Origin: an uncultured Gemmatimonadota bacterium
GTDB lineage: Bacteria > Gemmatimonadota > Gemmatimonadetes > Gemmatimonadales > Gemmatimonadaceae
Assembly: GCA_946478895.1 (NCBI GenBank)
Contig: CAMLDY010000002.1
Coordinates: forward strand, 48,305-112,304
DNA: 64,000 nucleotides
Reading direction: 5' to 3'
Shown here in pieces: positions 46,399-55,102 of the stretch. Within the stretch, counting starts at the first letter, position 1. Every line of letters begins with the position of its first letter. The notes under the pieces were generated by a model. It was not told the DNA's origin. It was given only the letters and a program-made list of their open reading frames with translations, and did no database searches. The position numbers were made by a program, and so were the translations under genes.

Positions 46399-48410
46399 TA
46401 ACCCCGCGGCGAGTCGCGAGAAAGCTCCCATTTCTCTCCCCTGGCTTCGATCTCGAGGTGCGAGCCGTCAGTGCGAATGATAACCGTGCCTGCCTCGTCG
46501 GTGCGGAGGACCTCGGCACCCGCCCGTGCGAGCGCGGCAAGGACATCGACGCTGGGATGGCCGTACATGTTGCCCGCCCCCACCGATATCACGGCGACTT
46601 CAGGATTCACCGCCGCCAGGAATTCGTCGCTGCTGCTGGTCGAGCTGCCGTGATGCCCGACTTTGAGCACATCCGCGTGGAGCTCGGCCTTGTGATGGTC
46701 GAGCAGCCAGTCCTCCTCACCCCGCTCGGCGTCACCGACAAGCAGAAAGCGCACCGCCCCGAATCGAACCGATGCAATCGTGCTGGCCAGATTCGGGTCC
46801 TTGAGGCCGACGGTCCATGCAGAATCGGGAGCAAGGAAGGTGATCACGACGCCGTCGACCCTGAGCGAGTCCCCCGGATGGACGCGGTGCCACTCGATCC
46901 CGTTCTTCTTCGCCGCATTCAGCGAAGCGATGTAGCCTTCGGAGCCGCCGGCGAAGGCGGCATCCCAGTACGTGTGCGGATGCAACGCAGTCAGGACACT
47001 CGCGGCGCCGCCGACGTGATCGGTGTGCGGATGCGAGAGGACGAAGGCGTCGAGTGATCCGCCACGCCTCAGAATGTACGGCAGGATGGTGGAGCGCCCT
47101 GCGTCTCCGCCGCGCCACGCCGGCCCGGCATCGACAAGGATCCATCTGCCTCGATCCGTGCGCACCAGAATGGCGTCGCCCTGTCCGACGTCGAGAACGT
47201 GGAGCTCGACATCGTGCGACGCGTGCACGGGTAGGGCCGGTGCCACTGCCATCGTTGCGAGCGCTGCCAGGCCCGCGATTCCCGGACGAACCGGAAATCT
47301 GCTTACGCAGGTGACCACGAGCGCGACAGCAGCGATTGCAGCCAGGATAGCCGTCACGAGAGTGGTCGAGACTGTTATCGACGCTCCGGGAATGCTCGCC
47401 GCACGCCACGCAACCCAGTCGAAAGCGAAGAGCAGCGGGTGCACTGAGCCCGCGACGAATCGCGCGACCCCCTCGAATGGGCCGACGAGCATCGCGAGAA
47501 AAAGAATCGGCTGCGCGAGGGTGATGATGGGTGCGGCAACGAGGTTGGAGACCGGCGCGATGAGACTGATGCGGCCGAATACCCAGGCCACTAAAGGCCC
47601 CGTGACCGCGCATGCGACCAGCGAAGTAACCAGCTCCCTGCCAACCTTCGCCTTCCAGCCCTCGACGCGTCCAGCGAGTTGCCGCCGCCACAATGCCCCC
47701 GCCGCAACAAGGGCGCCCATACCGAGCACGCTCAGCTGATATCCGACATCGATGGCCGTCCGTGGTGCCACCAGCGGCACGAACGCACCAAGCGCCCACG
47801 CAGCCCACGGAGACGTTGGCCGCTGCCACATCCTCGATGCCATCCCGACGCCAAGCATTGCCGCCGAGCGCAGCGCGGGCGGCGGCGCGCCGATGACCGC
47901 CACGTAAACGGCGGTCGTCACGAATGCGCCAATCAGCGAAGCTTTCCGCGAAAGGCGGGCGACCAGAAAGAGTAGCTCCATCGCCGCTGCGATGACGGCG
48001 ACGTGCAAGCCGGAGATCGAGAGCATGTGAATCAATCCGGCTGCTGCATACCGGTCGCGCATCTCGGTCGGGATCTGGTGCTGGTCGGCGATGAGCAATG
48101 CGCGCGCGAGCGGTGCGTCATCCCCGAAGGTCCGATCGATCGAGCGTGCTGCCCTCGCTCGCACCCGGCCCAAAAGATCGCTTGGTGGCTGGACGGCGTG
48201 CGCGATCGGGCGCGGCGGTGCGGGACTGGCGGCGGCGATGATCGCCGCCGCGCCGAACATCAACCCAACCGCGGTCCAATCGCTTTGACCGCGCGCGAGC
48301 GCCACACCTGCGATCAAGGCTCCCAGAACTACGGAGATCCACGCGACTCCGGCGAACCCCGAGAGAAGCCCGCCGAGGTAAGAAAGATAGGCGACGGTGA
48401 TTAGCGGCAG
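46398..48410 (-). CDS. ComEC/Rec2-type DNA internalisation protein, reduced N-terminus
   Basis: About 670 residues if translation starts at CTG 48410, or 639 from TTG 48317. GGAG lies 5 nt before the CTG, and the reading frame between the two codes for a convincing first membrane segment (LPLITVAYLSYLGGLLSG), so I extend to 48410. The competence domain (GLIHMLSISGLHVAVIAA) is followed by several membrane segments. The C-terminal metallo-beta-lactamase-like domain has LDVGQGDAILVRTDRGRWI, SHPHTDHVGGAASV, LVGDAE and LKVGHHGSSTS. The usual OB-fold (DUF4131) between the first helices and the competence domain seems absent. It is needed for DNA uptake in other bacteria. Confidence 0.85.
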   Translation of the reverse strand: MPLITVAYLSYLGGLLSGFAGVAWISVVLGALIAGVALARGQSDWTAVGLMFGAAAIIAAASPAPPRPIAHAVQPPSDLLGRVRARAARSIDRTFGDDAPLARALLIADQHQIPTEMRDRYAAAGLIHMLSISGLHVAVIAAAMELLFLVARLSRKASLIGAFVTTAVYVAVIGAPPPALRSAAMLGVGMASRMWQRPTSPWAAWALGAFVPLVAPRTAIDVGYQLSVLGMGALVAAGALWRRQLAGRVEGWKAKVGRELVTSLVACAVTGPLVAWVFGRISLIAPVSNLVAAPIITLAQPILFLAMLVGPFEGVARFVAGSVHPLLFAFDWVAWRAASIPGASITVSTTLVTAILAAIAAVALVVTCVSRFPVRPGIAGLAALATMAVAPALPVHASHDVELHVLDVGQGDAILVRTDRGRWILVDAGPAWRGGDAGRSTILPYILRRGGSLDAFVLSHPHTDHVGGAASVLTALHPHTYWDAAFAGGSEGYIASLNAAKKNGIEWHRVHPGDSLRVDGVVITFLAPDSAWTVGLKDPNLASTIASVRFGAVRFLLVGDAERGEEDWLLDHHKAELHADVLKVGHHGSSTSSSDEFLAAVNPEVAVISVGAGNMYGHPSVDVLAALARAGAEVLRTDEAGTVIIRTDGSHLEIEARGEKWELSRDSPRG

Positions 48411-48503
48411 CGGAACTCCGGTAGCTTGCTGCCGGACCCTACTACACTACTCCCGCTATCGCGAAATCAATCGCGGCTCACCGCAATCAAAGAGCGGGGC
48501 CGC

Positions 48504-49844
48504 CTAGACCGCCATCGGCAGTGCGTTACGTTGCGCGACGACCTGCCCGAGAAAAGTCGAGCCGGTCGTGCCAGTCAGCTCCACCGTCATGTACTGGCCG
48601 ATCAGCGAGAGGTCGCCCGGAATCATCACCGTCTTGAAGTCGCGCGTCCGCGACTGGAGCAGTCCGCCGCGGCGGGCAGCTTTTTCGACCAGAACTTCGC
48701 GACGTTGTCCGAGCAGGCCCAGGTTGCGCTCGCGGCTGCCGGCGCGAACCGTGGCAATCAGACGCGCCAGGCGATCGCTGGCGACATCGTCGGACACCAT
48801 GTCCGAGGTCGGAAAGCGCGTCGCGGGAGTTCCGTCCCGCGGCGAGAACTTGAAAGTGTAAGCGTCGTCGAAGCCGACTGCTTCGACCGCGGAGAGCGTC
48901 TCCGCGAAATCGGTGTCGGTCTCACCTGGAAACCCAACGATGATGTCCGTCGTGAGCGCCAGATTCGGAATCGCCGCGCGCAGCTCGGCGACGCATTCCA
49001 TGTAACCCTCGCGAGTATAACGGCGGAGCATCCGCTTCAGGGTGCGCGTCGAGCCGCTCTGCATCGGAAGATGCACGTGCTCACAGCACGCTTCCGTCTC
49101 GGCGATGGCGCGTATCACGCGCGCACCGAAATCGTTGGGGTGCGGACTCGTGAACCGTAAGCGTCGTACACCTCGCACGCCGCCGACCGCCTGCAACAGG
49201 TCCGCAAAATCGTGCTTGCCATCGAAGTACGAATTGACCGTCTGGCCGAGCAGCACGATCTCCGAAATCCCCGATTCGACCGAGGCTTCGGTCTCGCGAA
49301 TGACTTCCGCGAGCTGCCGGCTGCGCTCCGGACCGCGCGTGGTCGGCACGATGCAGTAGGTGCACTTGTAATCGCAGCCACGCTGGACGGGGATCCACGC
49401 CTTGACGCCGTCGAAGCGACGAGGGGTGAAGTCTTCGTAATGCTCGTCCAGATCGAACTCGACGGAGGTTGCACGGTTCCCCGCCCGTGCGCTTTCGATC
49501 AGTGACGGCAGCTCGCGGTACCCATCGGGCCCAATCACGAGACTCACGTGCTTCACACGATCGAGCAGCTGCGTTCCGAGGCGCTGCGCCATGCAACCGG
49601 TGACGCCGAGCACGGCATCGCGCTTCATCTTGCTCTTGATCTCGCCGAGGCGGCCGATGACCCGCTGCTCAGCGTGATCGCGGATGGCGCAGGTGTTGAG
49701 GAGAATCACGTCCGCGCCGTCGGGCTGTTCGACCGGATCGTAGCCCGACGCGGCCAGCTTGCCGAGCATGAGCTCGGTGTCGCTGACGTTCATCTGGCAG
49801 CCGTAAGTCTCGATGTAAACGGTCGGGCGCGAATCGGAAGACAT
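48504..49844 (-). CDS. miaB: tRNA-2-methylthio-N6-dimethylallyladenosine synthase
   Basis: Protein of 446 residues, a radical SAM methylthiotransferase. The start ATG at 49844 gives MSSDSRPTVYIETYGCQMNV, the normal MiaB start with the UPF0004 domain cysteines (YGCQMN, LNTCAIRD, GCMAQ). The radical SAM cluster is VQRGCDYKCTYCIVPTTRG (CxxxCxxC). A C-terminal TRAM domain (about 375-446) is present. The upstream frame to 49952 is not coding. It lies 49 bp after the hybrid kinase gene. Confidence 0.96.
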   Translation of the reverse strand: MSSDSRPTVYIETYGCQMNVSDTELMLGKLAASGYDPVEQPDGADVILLNTCAIRDHAEQRVIGRLGEIKSKMKRDAVLGVTGCMAQRLGTQLLDRVKHVSLVIGPDGYRELPSLIESARAGNRATSVEFDLDEHYEDFTPRRFDGVKAWIPVQRGCDYKCTYCIVPTTRGPERSRQLAEVIRETEASVESGISEIVLLGQTVNSYFDGKHDFADLLQAVGGVRGVRRLRFTSPHPNDFGARVIRAIAETEACCEHVHLPMQSGSTRTLKRMLRRYTREGYMECVAELRAAIPNLALTTDIIVGFPGETDTDFAETLSAVEAVGFDDAYTFKFSPRDGTPATRFPTSDMVSDDVASDRLARLIATVRAGSRERNLGLLGQRREVLVEKAARRGGLLQSRTRDFKTVMIPGDLSLIGQYMTVELTGTTGSTFLGQVVAQRNALPMAV

Positions 49845-49893
49845 GCGGGAAAGATAAGCGCGTGCCGGCCGGTCGCGCGACGCGCGGATGGAA

Positions 49894-51111
49894 TCAGCGC
49901 GTTGAAGCGGCGGCTGTCGCGGAGGCGGGCTGAGCGGCCGCCGGCGCGCCATCGACAGCGGCCGGGTCGGAGGGCAGCTCGATGTAGAATGAGCTGCCCT
50001 GCCCTTCGGCGCTTTTCACCCAGATGCGACCTCTGTGTCGCTCCACGACCAGCTTGCAGAAGGTCAGGCCAAGGCCCGAGCTGCGAGTGCGCGGAGTTCG
50101 CGGGAGCTCCACCTGACCAAATTTCCTGAAGATGACCTCGTGATACTCGGGCGGAATACCAGGTCCGTTGTCGCTGACGGTGAAAAGCACCCCGTGCCCG
50201 GCGCGCCGCGCACTCAGCTCGAGGTGAATCGGACGCGACGAGTGGGTGATCGCGTTCTGGATCAGATTCGAGAATACCCGTTTGATGAGACCCTTGTCGC
50301 CCACGAAGACCGGTGCATCGTCGGCGACCGACACTTCCACCGTGGTGCGCTCCTGCTGAAAGCGGTGCCCCCATTCGTGCACCAGCTCAGCGAGCAGAGC
50401 TCCGGGCGCCATCGGTGCCAACGTCAGCGTTATGTTCGCCTCCTCGATGCGCGCAACCTCGAGGATGTCGTCGATCAACGCGAGGAGGTCTTCCGATTTT
50501 GATTCGGCGTCGGCGATGGCGCCGCGCTGCGATGTGCTGACCTGACCGAAATCGCCGTCGGCCAGCATCTCGAGGGTAGCGAGGACCGATGTGAGTGGCG
50601 TCTTGAGATCGTGTACGATCATCTTCATGAGATCGTCGCGCACGCGCTCGAGCTCGCGAAGCTTTCGCAGGCTGTCTTCCAGTGCGTCGGTCGCGGCTTT
50701 GAGCTTGAGCAGGCTGCGCACGCGCGCGCCGAGCACCAGACGGTTGTGGGGCTTGGTAAGAAAGTCATCGCCCCCCGCTTCGATGGCGCGAACACGATCG
50801 CTGGTGTCGTTGAGCGCGGTGACGAAGATGACGGGAATTCGCGACGTCCGCGGATCGCGCTTGATCCGCCTGCAGACCTCGAATCCCGTAGAACGGTCGT
50901 CCACCCCCAGATCGCCGGCCGGCATCGAGACGTCGAGGATGCAGAGATCCGGGTGCTTCTCGAACGCCGCGGCCACCGCCGACGGTCCGTCTACCGCGGT
51001 GATCGTATCGTAGCCGAGGCTGTTCAGCTGGTCGAGGAGGAGCTCGACGTTTGCCGGGATGTCGTCGGCAACGAGGATGACTTCGGGCTTCGAGCTGCCC
51101 GCGTCGGCCAT
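49894..51111 (-). CDS. Hybrid response regulator/histidine kinase
   Basis: Protein of 405 residues without membrane segments. An N-terminal receiver domain (9-130) has acidic pocket D16/D17, phospho-acceptor D60 (CILDVSMP) and K120 (FLTKP). After a coiled linker, the HisKA has His167 (MIVHDLKTPLTS). The HATPase_c domain has N-box NLIQNAITHS, DNGPGIP and SGLGLTFCKL. The C-terminal tail is Ala-rich and low-complexity. It is a cytoplasmic signalling protein; the input is unknown. It starts one base after the outer-membrane gene ends. Confidence 0.9.
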   Translation of the reverse strand: MADAGSSKPEVILVADDIPANVELLLDQLNSLGYDTITAVDGPSAVAAAFEKHPDLCILDVSMPAGDLGVDDRSTGFEVCRRIKRDPRTSRIPVIFVTALNDTSDRVRAIEAGGDDFLTKPHNRLVLGARVRSLLKLKAATDALEDSLRKLRELERVRDDLMKMIVHDLKTPLTSVLATLEMLADGDFGQVSTSQRGAIADAESKSEDLLALIDDILEVARIEEANITLTLAPMAPGALLAELVHEWGHRFQQERTTVEVSVADDAPVFVGDKGLIKRVFSNLIQNAITHSSRPIHLELSARRAGHGVLFTVSDNGPGIPPEYHEVIFRKFGQVELPRTPRTRSSGLGLTFCKLVVERHRGRIWVKSAEGQGSSFYIELPSDPAAVDGAPAAAQPASATAAASTR

Positions 51112-51112
51112 A

Positions 51113-52258
51113 TCAGGGCGATACTCTCAGGCCCAGGCTCAGAATGTATCCGCGCTCCCTGATGTCGTCCGCGCCGGCCGAGCGGCTGGCCCTCTGGATC
51201 GCGACGTCGAGTGCGGCACGATCGCGGCTGAGCGGGATTCCCAGCCCGCCTGCAAACGTGGTCTCGGATACTTTCTGGCCATTCAGCCCGAATGGCAGGG
51301 TACGGAACCGTCCGCCGACGCGCACCGTGATGATGCGCTGCATGATCCTCGGACCCGAGGCCTCGAGACCAACGCCGGTATCCCAGCCATCGAACGCCTG
51401 GATCCCGGAGGACGAGAGCGAGCCGAGCGAGCTCCACGAGTCGTGCGCCACGCGCGCCGAGATCGACGCGCCGGAGATCCCCTCGTATATCACCGAGGCG
51501 GAGTAATGATCGGGCAGCGCGGCACTGCCTATCGCGGTATCGCCTGACTGCGCGCGAAGGTCGCCGCCCTTTCGTCCGGAGATGGAGAAGCCGATCACTC
51601 GCGACGGATGGAATTCCAGACCGAGCGATGCGGCGAATCCGGCGTAGCTGATTCTGCCCGCCTGCGCGGTGCTGATGTACTTCGAGCTGTCGGGGAAAAG
51701 CTGCGAGAACGTGATGCGGTTGCTGCCCGTGAAGACGTGCGCGCCGACTCCAATCCTGAACTTCGGGGAATTGGCCCACGCCAGGGCCAGTCTCACATCG
51801 TTGATTGCGCCGAGCACGCGATTGCGCTCGACGAGGGTGACGGTGTCGGTCGGAGCGCCGACGATCTGGACGCGCTCCAGATCAGTTTCGGTGGAGCGAT
51901 CGAGGAACGTCGAAGAACTCAGACCGAGCGTCCACTCCTGACCCATCGGCAGCACGCCGGCCACCAGCGGGAACCGGGCGGTGGTGGTGCTCGCCGATCC
52001 GGAGCTCGTGGTTACCTTCCTGAACTCCGGAGAGTACTGGAAGAAAAGCGCGGGAGAGCGCACGCCAGCGAGCGAGGCCGGCGCCGTCAGGCTCAACGCG
52101 TCGAAATCGGCAAGGCTGGAGCCCGCCCCCTCCGCGCGGGCGCTGATTCCACCCGACGGATACCCGAGTCCCTGCAGACTCAGCGCGCCTTGAGCTAGCG
52201 CTGCGGGAGCGTAAGACGCCAGAAGAACGGCGGTGGCGAAGAGGATTTTGCGCGTCAT
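51113..52258 (-). CDS. Predicted outer-membrane barrel protein (PorV/FadL-like)
   Basis: Protein of 381 residues with a signal peptide (residues 1-22, cleavage near LAQGA). GISARAEGAGSSLADFDALSLTAPA is a PorV/PorQ-type N-terminal motif (G-x-x-x-R-A-x-x-x-G). The rest is repeated short amphipathic strands, ending ERGYILSLGLRVSP. It overlaps the upstream lipoprotein stop as ATGA. It is probably a FadL-superfamily barrel; the function is not known. Confidence 0.75.
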   Translation of the reverse strand: MTRKILFATAVLLASYAPAALAQGALSLQGLGYPSGGISARAEGAGSSLADFDALSLTAPASLAGVRSPALFFQYSPEFRKVTTSSGSASTTTARFPLVAGVLPMGQEWTLGLSSSTFLDRSTETDLERVQIVGAPTDTVTLVERNRVLGAINDVRLALAWANSPKFRIGVGAHVFTGSNRITFSQLFPDSSKYISTAQAGRISYAGFAASLGLEFHPSRVIGFSISGRKGGDLRAQSGDTAIGSAALPDHYSASVIYEGISGASISARVAHDSWSSLGSLSSSGIQAFDGWDTGVGLEASGPRIMQRIITVRVGGRFRTLPFGLNGQKVSETTFAGGLGIPLSRDRAALDVAIQRASRSAGADDIRERGYILSLGLRVSP

Positions 52259-53523
52259 GGCAGCCCGAGCGGGACTCGTGAAGTGTAACTGATTCTCAGG
52301 CGTGGCCGAAGCGCGGCAATGTCTTCACTGGAGGAGAACCGAAGCTCCAGCGGCGAACTGCCCTCGACCGCCGACTGCAGCACGATGGCCCGCGGCAGCG
52401 TGTCCCGCGGCGCGGCATGCCACAGCGCGAACGCGCGCGCGAGCTCCACCGCAGTCTCGCCCGATCCACCGGGCTTCAATCTCAGAGTGTCGGCGGTCAC
52501 CGCGGCAATGATCTGCGCCGCCTTGGTCGGATCGGTGACCACCCTGCCGGCGAGCACGACCTGCGGCACGACCTTAACCGTGTCGTTCGCGTCGATTGCC
52601 GAGTTCGGAATCTGATTGAGCAGCAGCGTTGCCCGGACGACAGTCGACGAATCGATAATGCTGTCGGGGATGGCGAAGCGAAAATAGGTGCGACGCGCAG
52701 GCAGTCCGCCGACGGCTAGCACTCCTGGCGGCGCTTCGGGCGGCGCTTCAGCGATGACCGTGTAGTCCACCAGCACCGTGGAGAGAATCCGGTCGTCAGC
52801 CGGCGTTTTGGATAGCGGCAGCACAACGACCGGCTTTGTTGCGGTATCGGGCGTCGCACGGAAAAACAGCACGGGGCCGCCGACGGCACTCTCGGTGGAG
52901 GACATCCGCATTTGACTCGACCCCGGAACACCGGTGGCGCGAAGTCCGATGCGCAACGGCTGCTTGTTCTGGATTCGCGTCAGGATCGCGGAATTCGATA
53001 TGAAGTACTTGAGGGTGTCCGTGAGCTGTGCGCGCGCGAAAGTCTGCGCGGAAATGAATCGATCGGGACGAAAGAGGGCCAGTACCGCCGCCGTCGAGGT
53101 GTCGTTGGCGGTGGTGTCGACATCGTAGGCTTCGATCGTCACCGGGTCGGTGCCCTTGATCGAGGTCGTGTCGACGATGAACTGGATGTAGGCGCTGTCG
53201 ACGCTGGTGATCGGCAGCGCGGTGTCACCCGCCGGGATGAAAGTCTGCGGCAGCGAGTCGAAGCGGATGATCACCCTCGTATCGAGGGTGTCGCCGCGTT
53301 TGGCGAGCAGCAGACTGGGATCCGTTCCGAGGCCCGAGAACGCGTTGACACTGGTATCTACCTCGACTGCGGCGTCGAGGGTGATGGTCTTGACGTCGCC
53401 GCCGATGGGCGGGCAGAGGACGCCGCAGACCCCCGAGCTATCCAGGTTCTCCGAGCACGACGATATCGAAAAGAACAAAGCCGCGACGGCAAGCAAGCGC
53501 GGCAGGATTGACGAAAACTTCAC
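52255..53523 (-). CDS. Exported lipoprotein with repeated beta domains
   Basis: Protein of 422 residues starting at GTG 53523, overlapping the cdd stop (TAGTG). The signal ends in a lipobox, LFFSISSCSEN. The mature protein is beta-rich, with DTRVIIRFDSLPQ in the first half and RRTYFRFAIPDSIIDSSTVVRATLLL in the second half; this resembles repeated DNRLRE-like or jelly-roll domains. It is translated with the barrel downstream, so the two may form one envelope complex. No named family is recognised with confidence. Confidence 0.7.
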   Translation of the reverse strand: MKFSSILPRLLAVAALFFSISSCSENLDSSGVCGVLCPPIGGDVKTITLDAAVEVDTSVNAFSGLGTDPSLLLAKRGDTLDTRVIIRFDSLPQTFIPAGDTALPITSVDSAYIQFIVDTTSIKGTDPVTIEAYDVDTTANDTSTAAVLALFRPDRFISAQTFARAQLTDTLKYFISNSAILTRIQNKQPLRIGLRATGVPGSSQMRMSSTESAVGGPVLFFRATPDTATKPVVVLPLSKTPADDRILSTVLVDYTVIAEAPPEAPPGVLAVGGLPARRTYFRFAIPDSIIDSSTVVRATLLLNQIPNSAIDANDTVKVVPQVVLAGRVVTDPTKAAQIIAAVTADTLRLKPGGSGETAVELARAFALWHAAPRDTLPRAIVLQSAVEGSSPLELRFSSSEDIAALRPRLRISYTSRVPLGLP

Positions 53524-53939
53524 TACACTCTTCCACGTGAAGGGTTTAGCGCGAATGCGTGGGGCAGCAGCTCTTCCAGCGTCCAGGCCGCTTCCTTCCC
53601 GTCGCGCGTGTAGCTGGAGACTTTGATGTTCGGCGCGAACTCGTTCAGAACCTGTCGGCACGCGCCGCAGGGCGGAGTCGGCTCGCTGTCCTCTGTTGCA
53701 ATCGCGATCTCCTCAAAATCGGTAAGTCCTTGTGAGACAGCAGAGGCCACGGCAAGGGTTTCCGCACAGATCGCCAGCCCATAAGCGGAGTTTTCCATGT
53801 TGCACCCGATGAAGACCTCACCAGAGCGCGTGCGCAGCGCGGCACCGACCCGAAAGCTCGAGTATGGTGCGTAGGCGTTGTCCAGCGCGCGCAGCGCCGC
53901 CTCCCGAAGGGAAGCTTCGTTGGTGGAGCGGTTTTTCAT
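53523..53939 (-). CDS. cdd: Cytidine deaminase
   Basis: Protein of 138 residues starting at ATG 53939, overlapping the deoB stop (TGATG); the open frame to 53999 lies inside deoB. AYAPYSSFRVGAALRTRSG, GCNMENSAYGLAICAE and TPPCGACRQVLNEFAPN are the tetrameric-type deaminase motifs (zinc by three Cys). It deaminates cytidine and deoxycytidine for salvage; deoB next to it fits nucleoside salvage. Confidence 0.96.
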   Translation of the reverse strand: MKNRSTNEASLREAALRALDNAYAPYSSFRVGAALRTRSGEVFIGCNMENSAYGLAICAETLAVASAVSQGLTDFEEIAIATEDSEPTPPCGACRQVLNEFAPNIKVSSYTRDGKEAAWTLEELLPHAFALNPSRGRV

Positions 53940-55102
53940 CAGGCTACCAGATCTGGCAAAAACGATCGACCGCGGCCCCTGAATGAGAGGCCGAACCATT
54001 CCGCAACGGTCGCGCCCAGATCGGAGAACGTCGTCCGCTCGCCCAGGTCACGCGGCACCACGCGCATTCCGCTCGCCAGCAGCGGAACGCGCTCGCGCGC
54101 GTGGTCCGTCGATGGCGTAGTTGGGTCATTGCCGTGATCGGCGGTGATGAAAAGCAGGTCGTCCTCTTTGAGTCGCGATGTTATGGAAGGCAGCGCCGCG
54201 TCGAATTCGCGTAGCGCTTGATAAAACCCCGCAACGTCGTTGCGGTGCCCGTACAGCTGGTCGAAATCTACTAGGTTGGCAAAGAGGAACCCACTTTCGG
54301 CGGTCGCCAGCCAATCCTTGATGCCGCGTATTCCGTCGGCGTTCGATGCGGTGTGTCGCGCGGTAATCGACCTGCCGGCAAACAAGTCATCGACCTTGCC
54401 GACCCCCGAGCGTGGCACTCCCGCCCGGGCCAGCGCATCGAGAAGCGTCTCGGCCGGCGGCTCGATCGAATAGTCGCGGCGGTTAGCGGTGCGGCGGTAG
54501 CCGGCCGATGTCTTCTCGAACGGCCGAGCAATGACGCGTGAGACGTCGTTGGGCGCGGCAAGCAGTCGCCGCGCGGTCTCGCACGCGCCGTACAGCTCGG
54601 CAAGCGGTATCAGCTGCTCGTCAGCCGCGATCTGGAAGACGGAGTCTGCCGACGTGTACACGATCCAGCCACCGGTATCCTGCTGCGCGGCCGCATATCT
54701 CTCGATCACTTCTGTTCCGCTGCCGACCACGTTCCCGATCACGGGGCGGCCTGTTTCTCTCGAGAACTGCTCGATGATGTCCGCCGGAAAGCCATTCGGG
54801 TAAGTCGGAAACGGCTTCGCGAGATGAACGCCGGCGATCTCCCAATGGCCGGTCGTGCTGTCCTTCCCCGCCGACGCCGGCACCATGCTGCCCCACGCGC
54901 CGGTCGCGTCGCCGCGCTCGCGCATGCCCTCCAGCGGACGAATGTTGCCGAGACCGAGGCGCTCGAGTCGGGGAAGATGGAAGCCACCGCACTCGCGAGA
55001 CAGGTTGCCGAGCGTATCGCTGCCACTGTCGCCGTACTTCGCGGCATCCGGGGCAGCGCCGATGCCGACACCATCGAGGATTATGATCGCGGCGCGCTTC
55101 AC
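53939..55102 (-). CDS. deoB: Phosphopentomutase
   Basis: Protein of 387 residues from GTG 55102, overlapping the alr stop (GTGA). IILDGVGIGAAPDAAKYGDSGSDTLGN and AGKDSTTGHWEIAG are the DeoB N-terminal signatures with metal and phospho-acceptor sites. DDLFAGRSITARHTASN and LLFITADHGNDPTTPSTDHARE complete the alkaline-phosphatase-like site. It interconverts ribose-1-P and ribose-5-P in nucleoside catabolism. Confidence 0.97.
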   Translation of the reverse strand: MKRAAIIILDGVGIGAAPDAAKYGDSGSDTLGNLSRECGGFHLPRLERLGLGNIRPLEGMRERGDATGAWGSMVPASAGKDSTTGHWEIAGVHLAKPFPTYPNGFPADIIEQFSRETGRPVIGNVVGSGTEVIERYAAAQQDTGGWIVYTSADSVFQIAADEQLIPLAELYGACETARRLLAAPNDVSRVIARPFEKTSAGYRRTANRRDYSIEPPAETLLDALARAGVPRSGVGKVDDLFAGRSITARHTASNADGIRGIKDWLATAESGFLFANLVDFDQLYGHRNDVAGFYQALREFDAALPSITSRLKEDDLLFITADHGNDPTTPSTDHARERVPLLASGMRVVPRDLGERTTFSDLGATVAEWFGLSFRGRGRSFLPDLVA

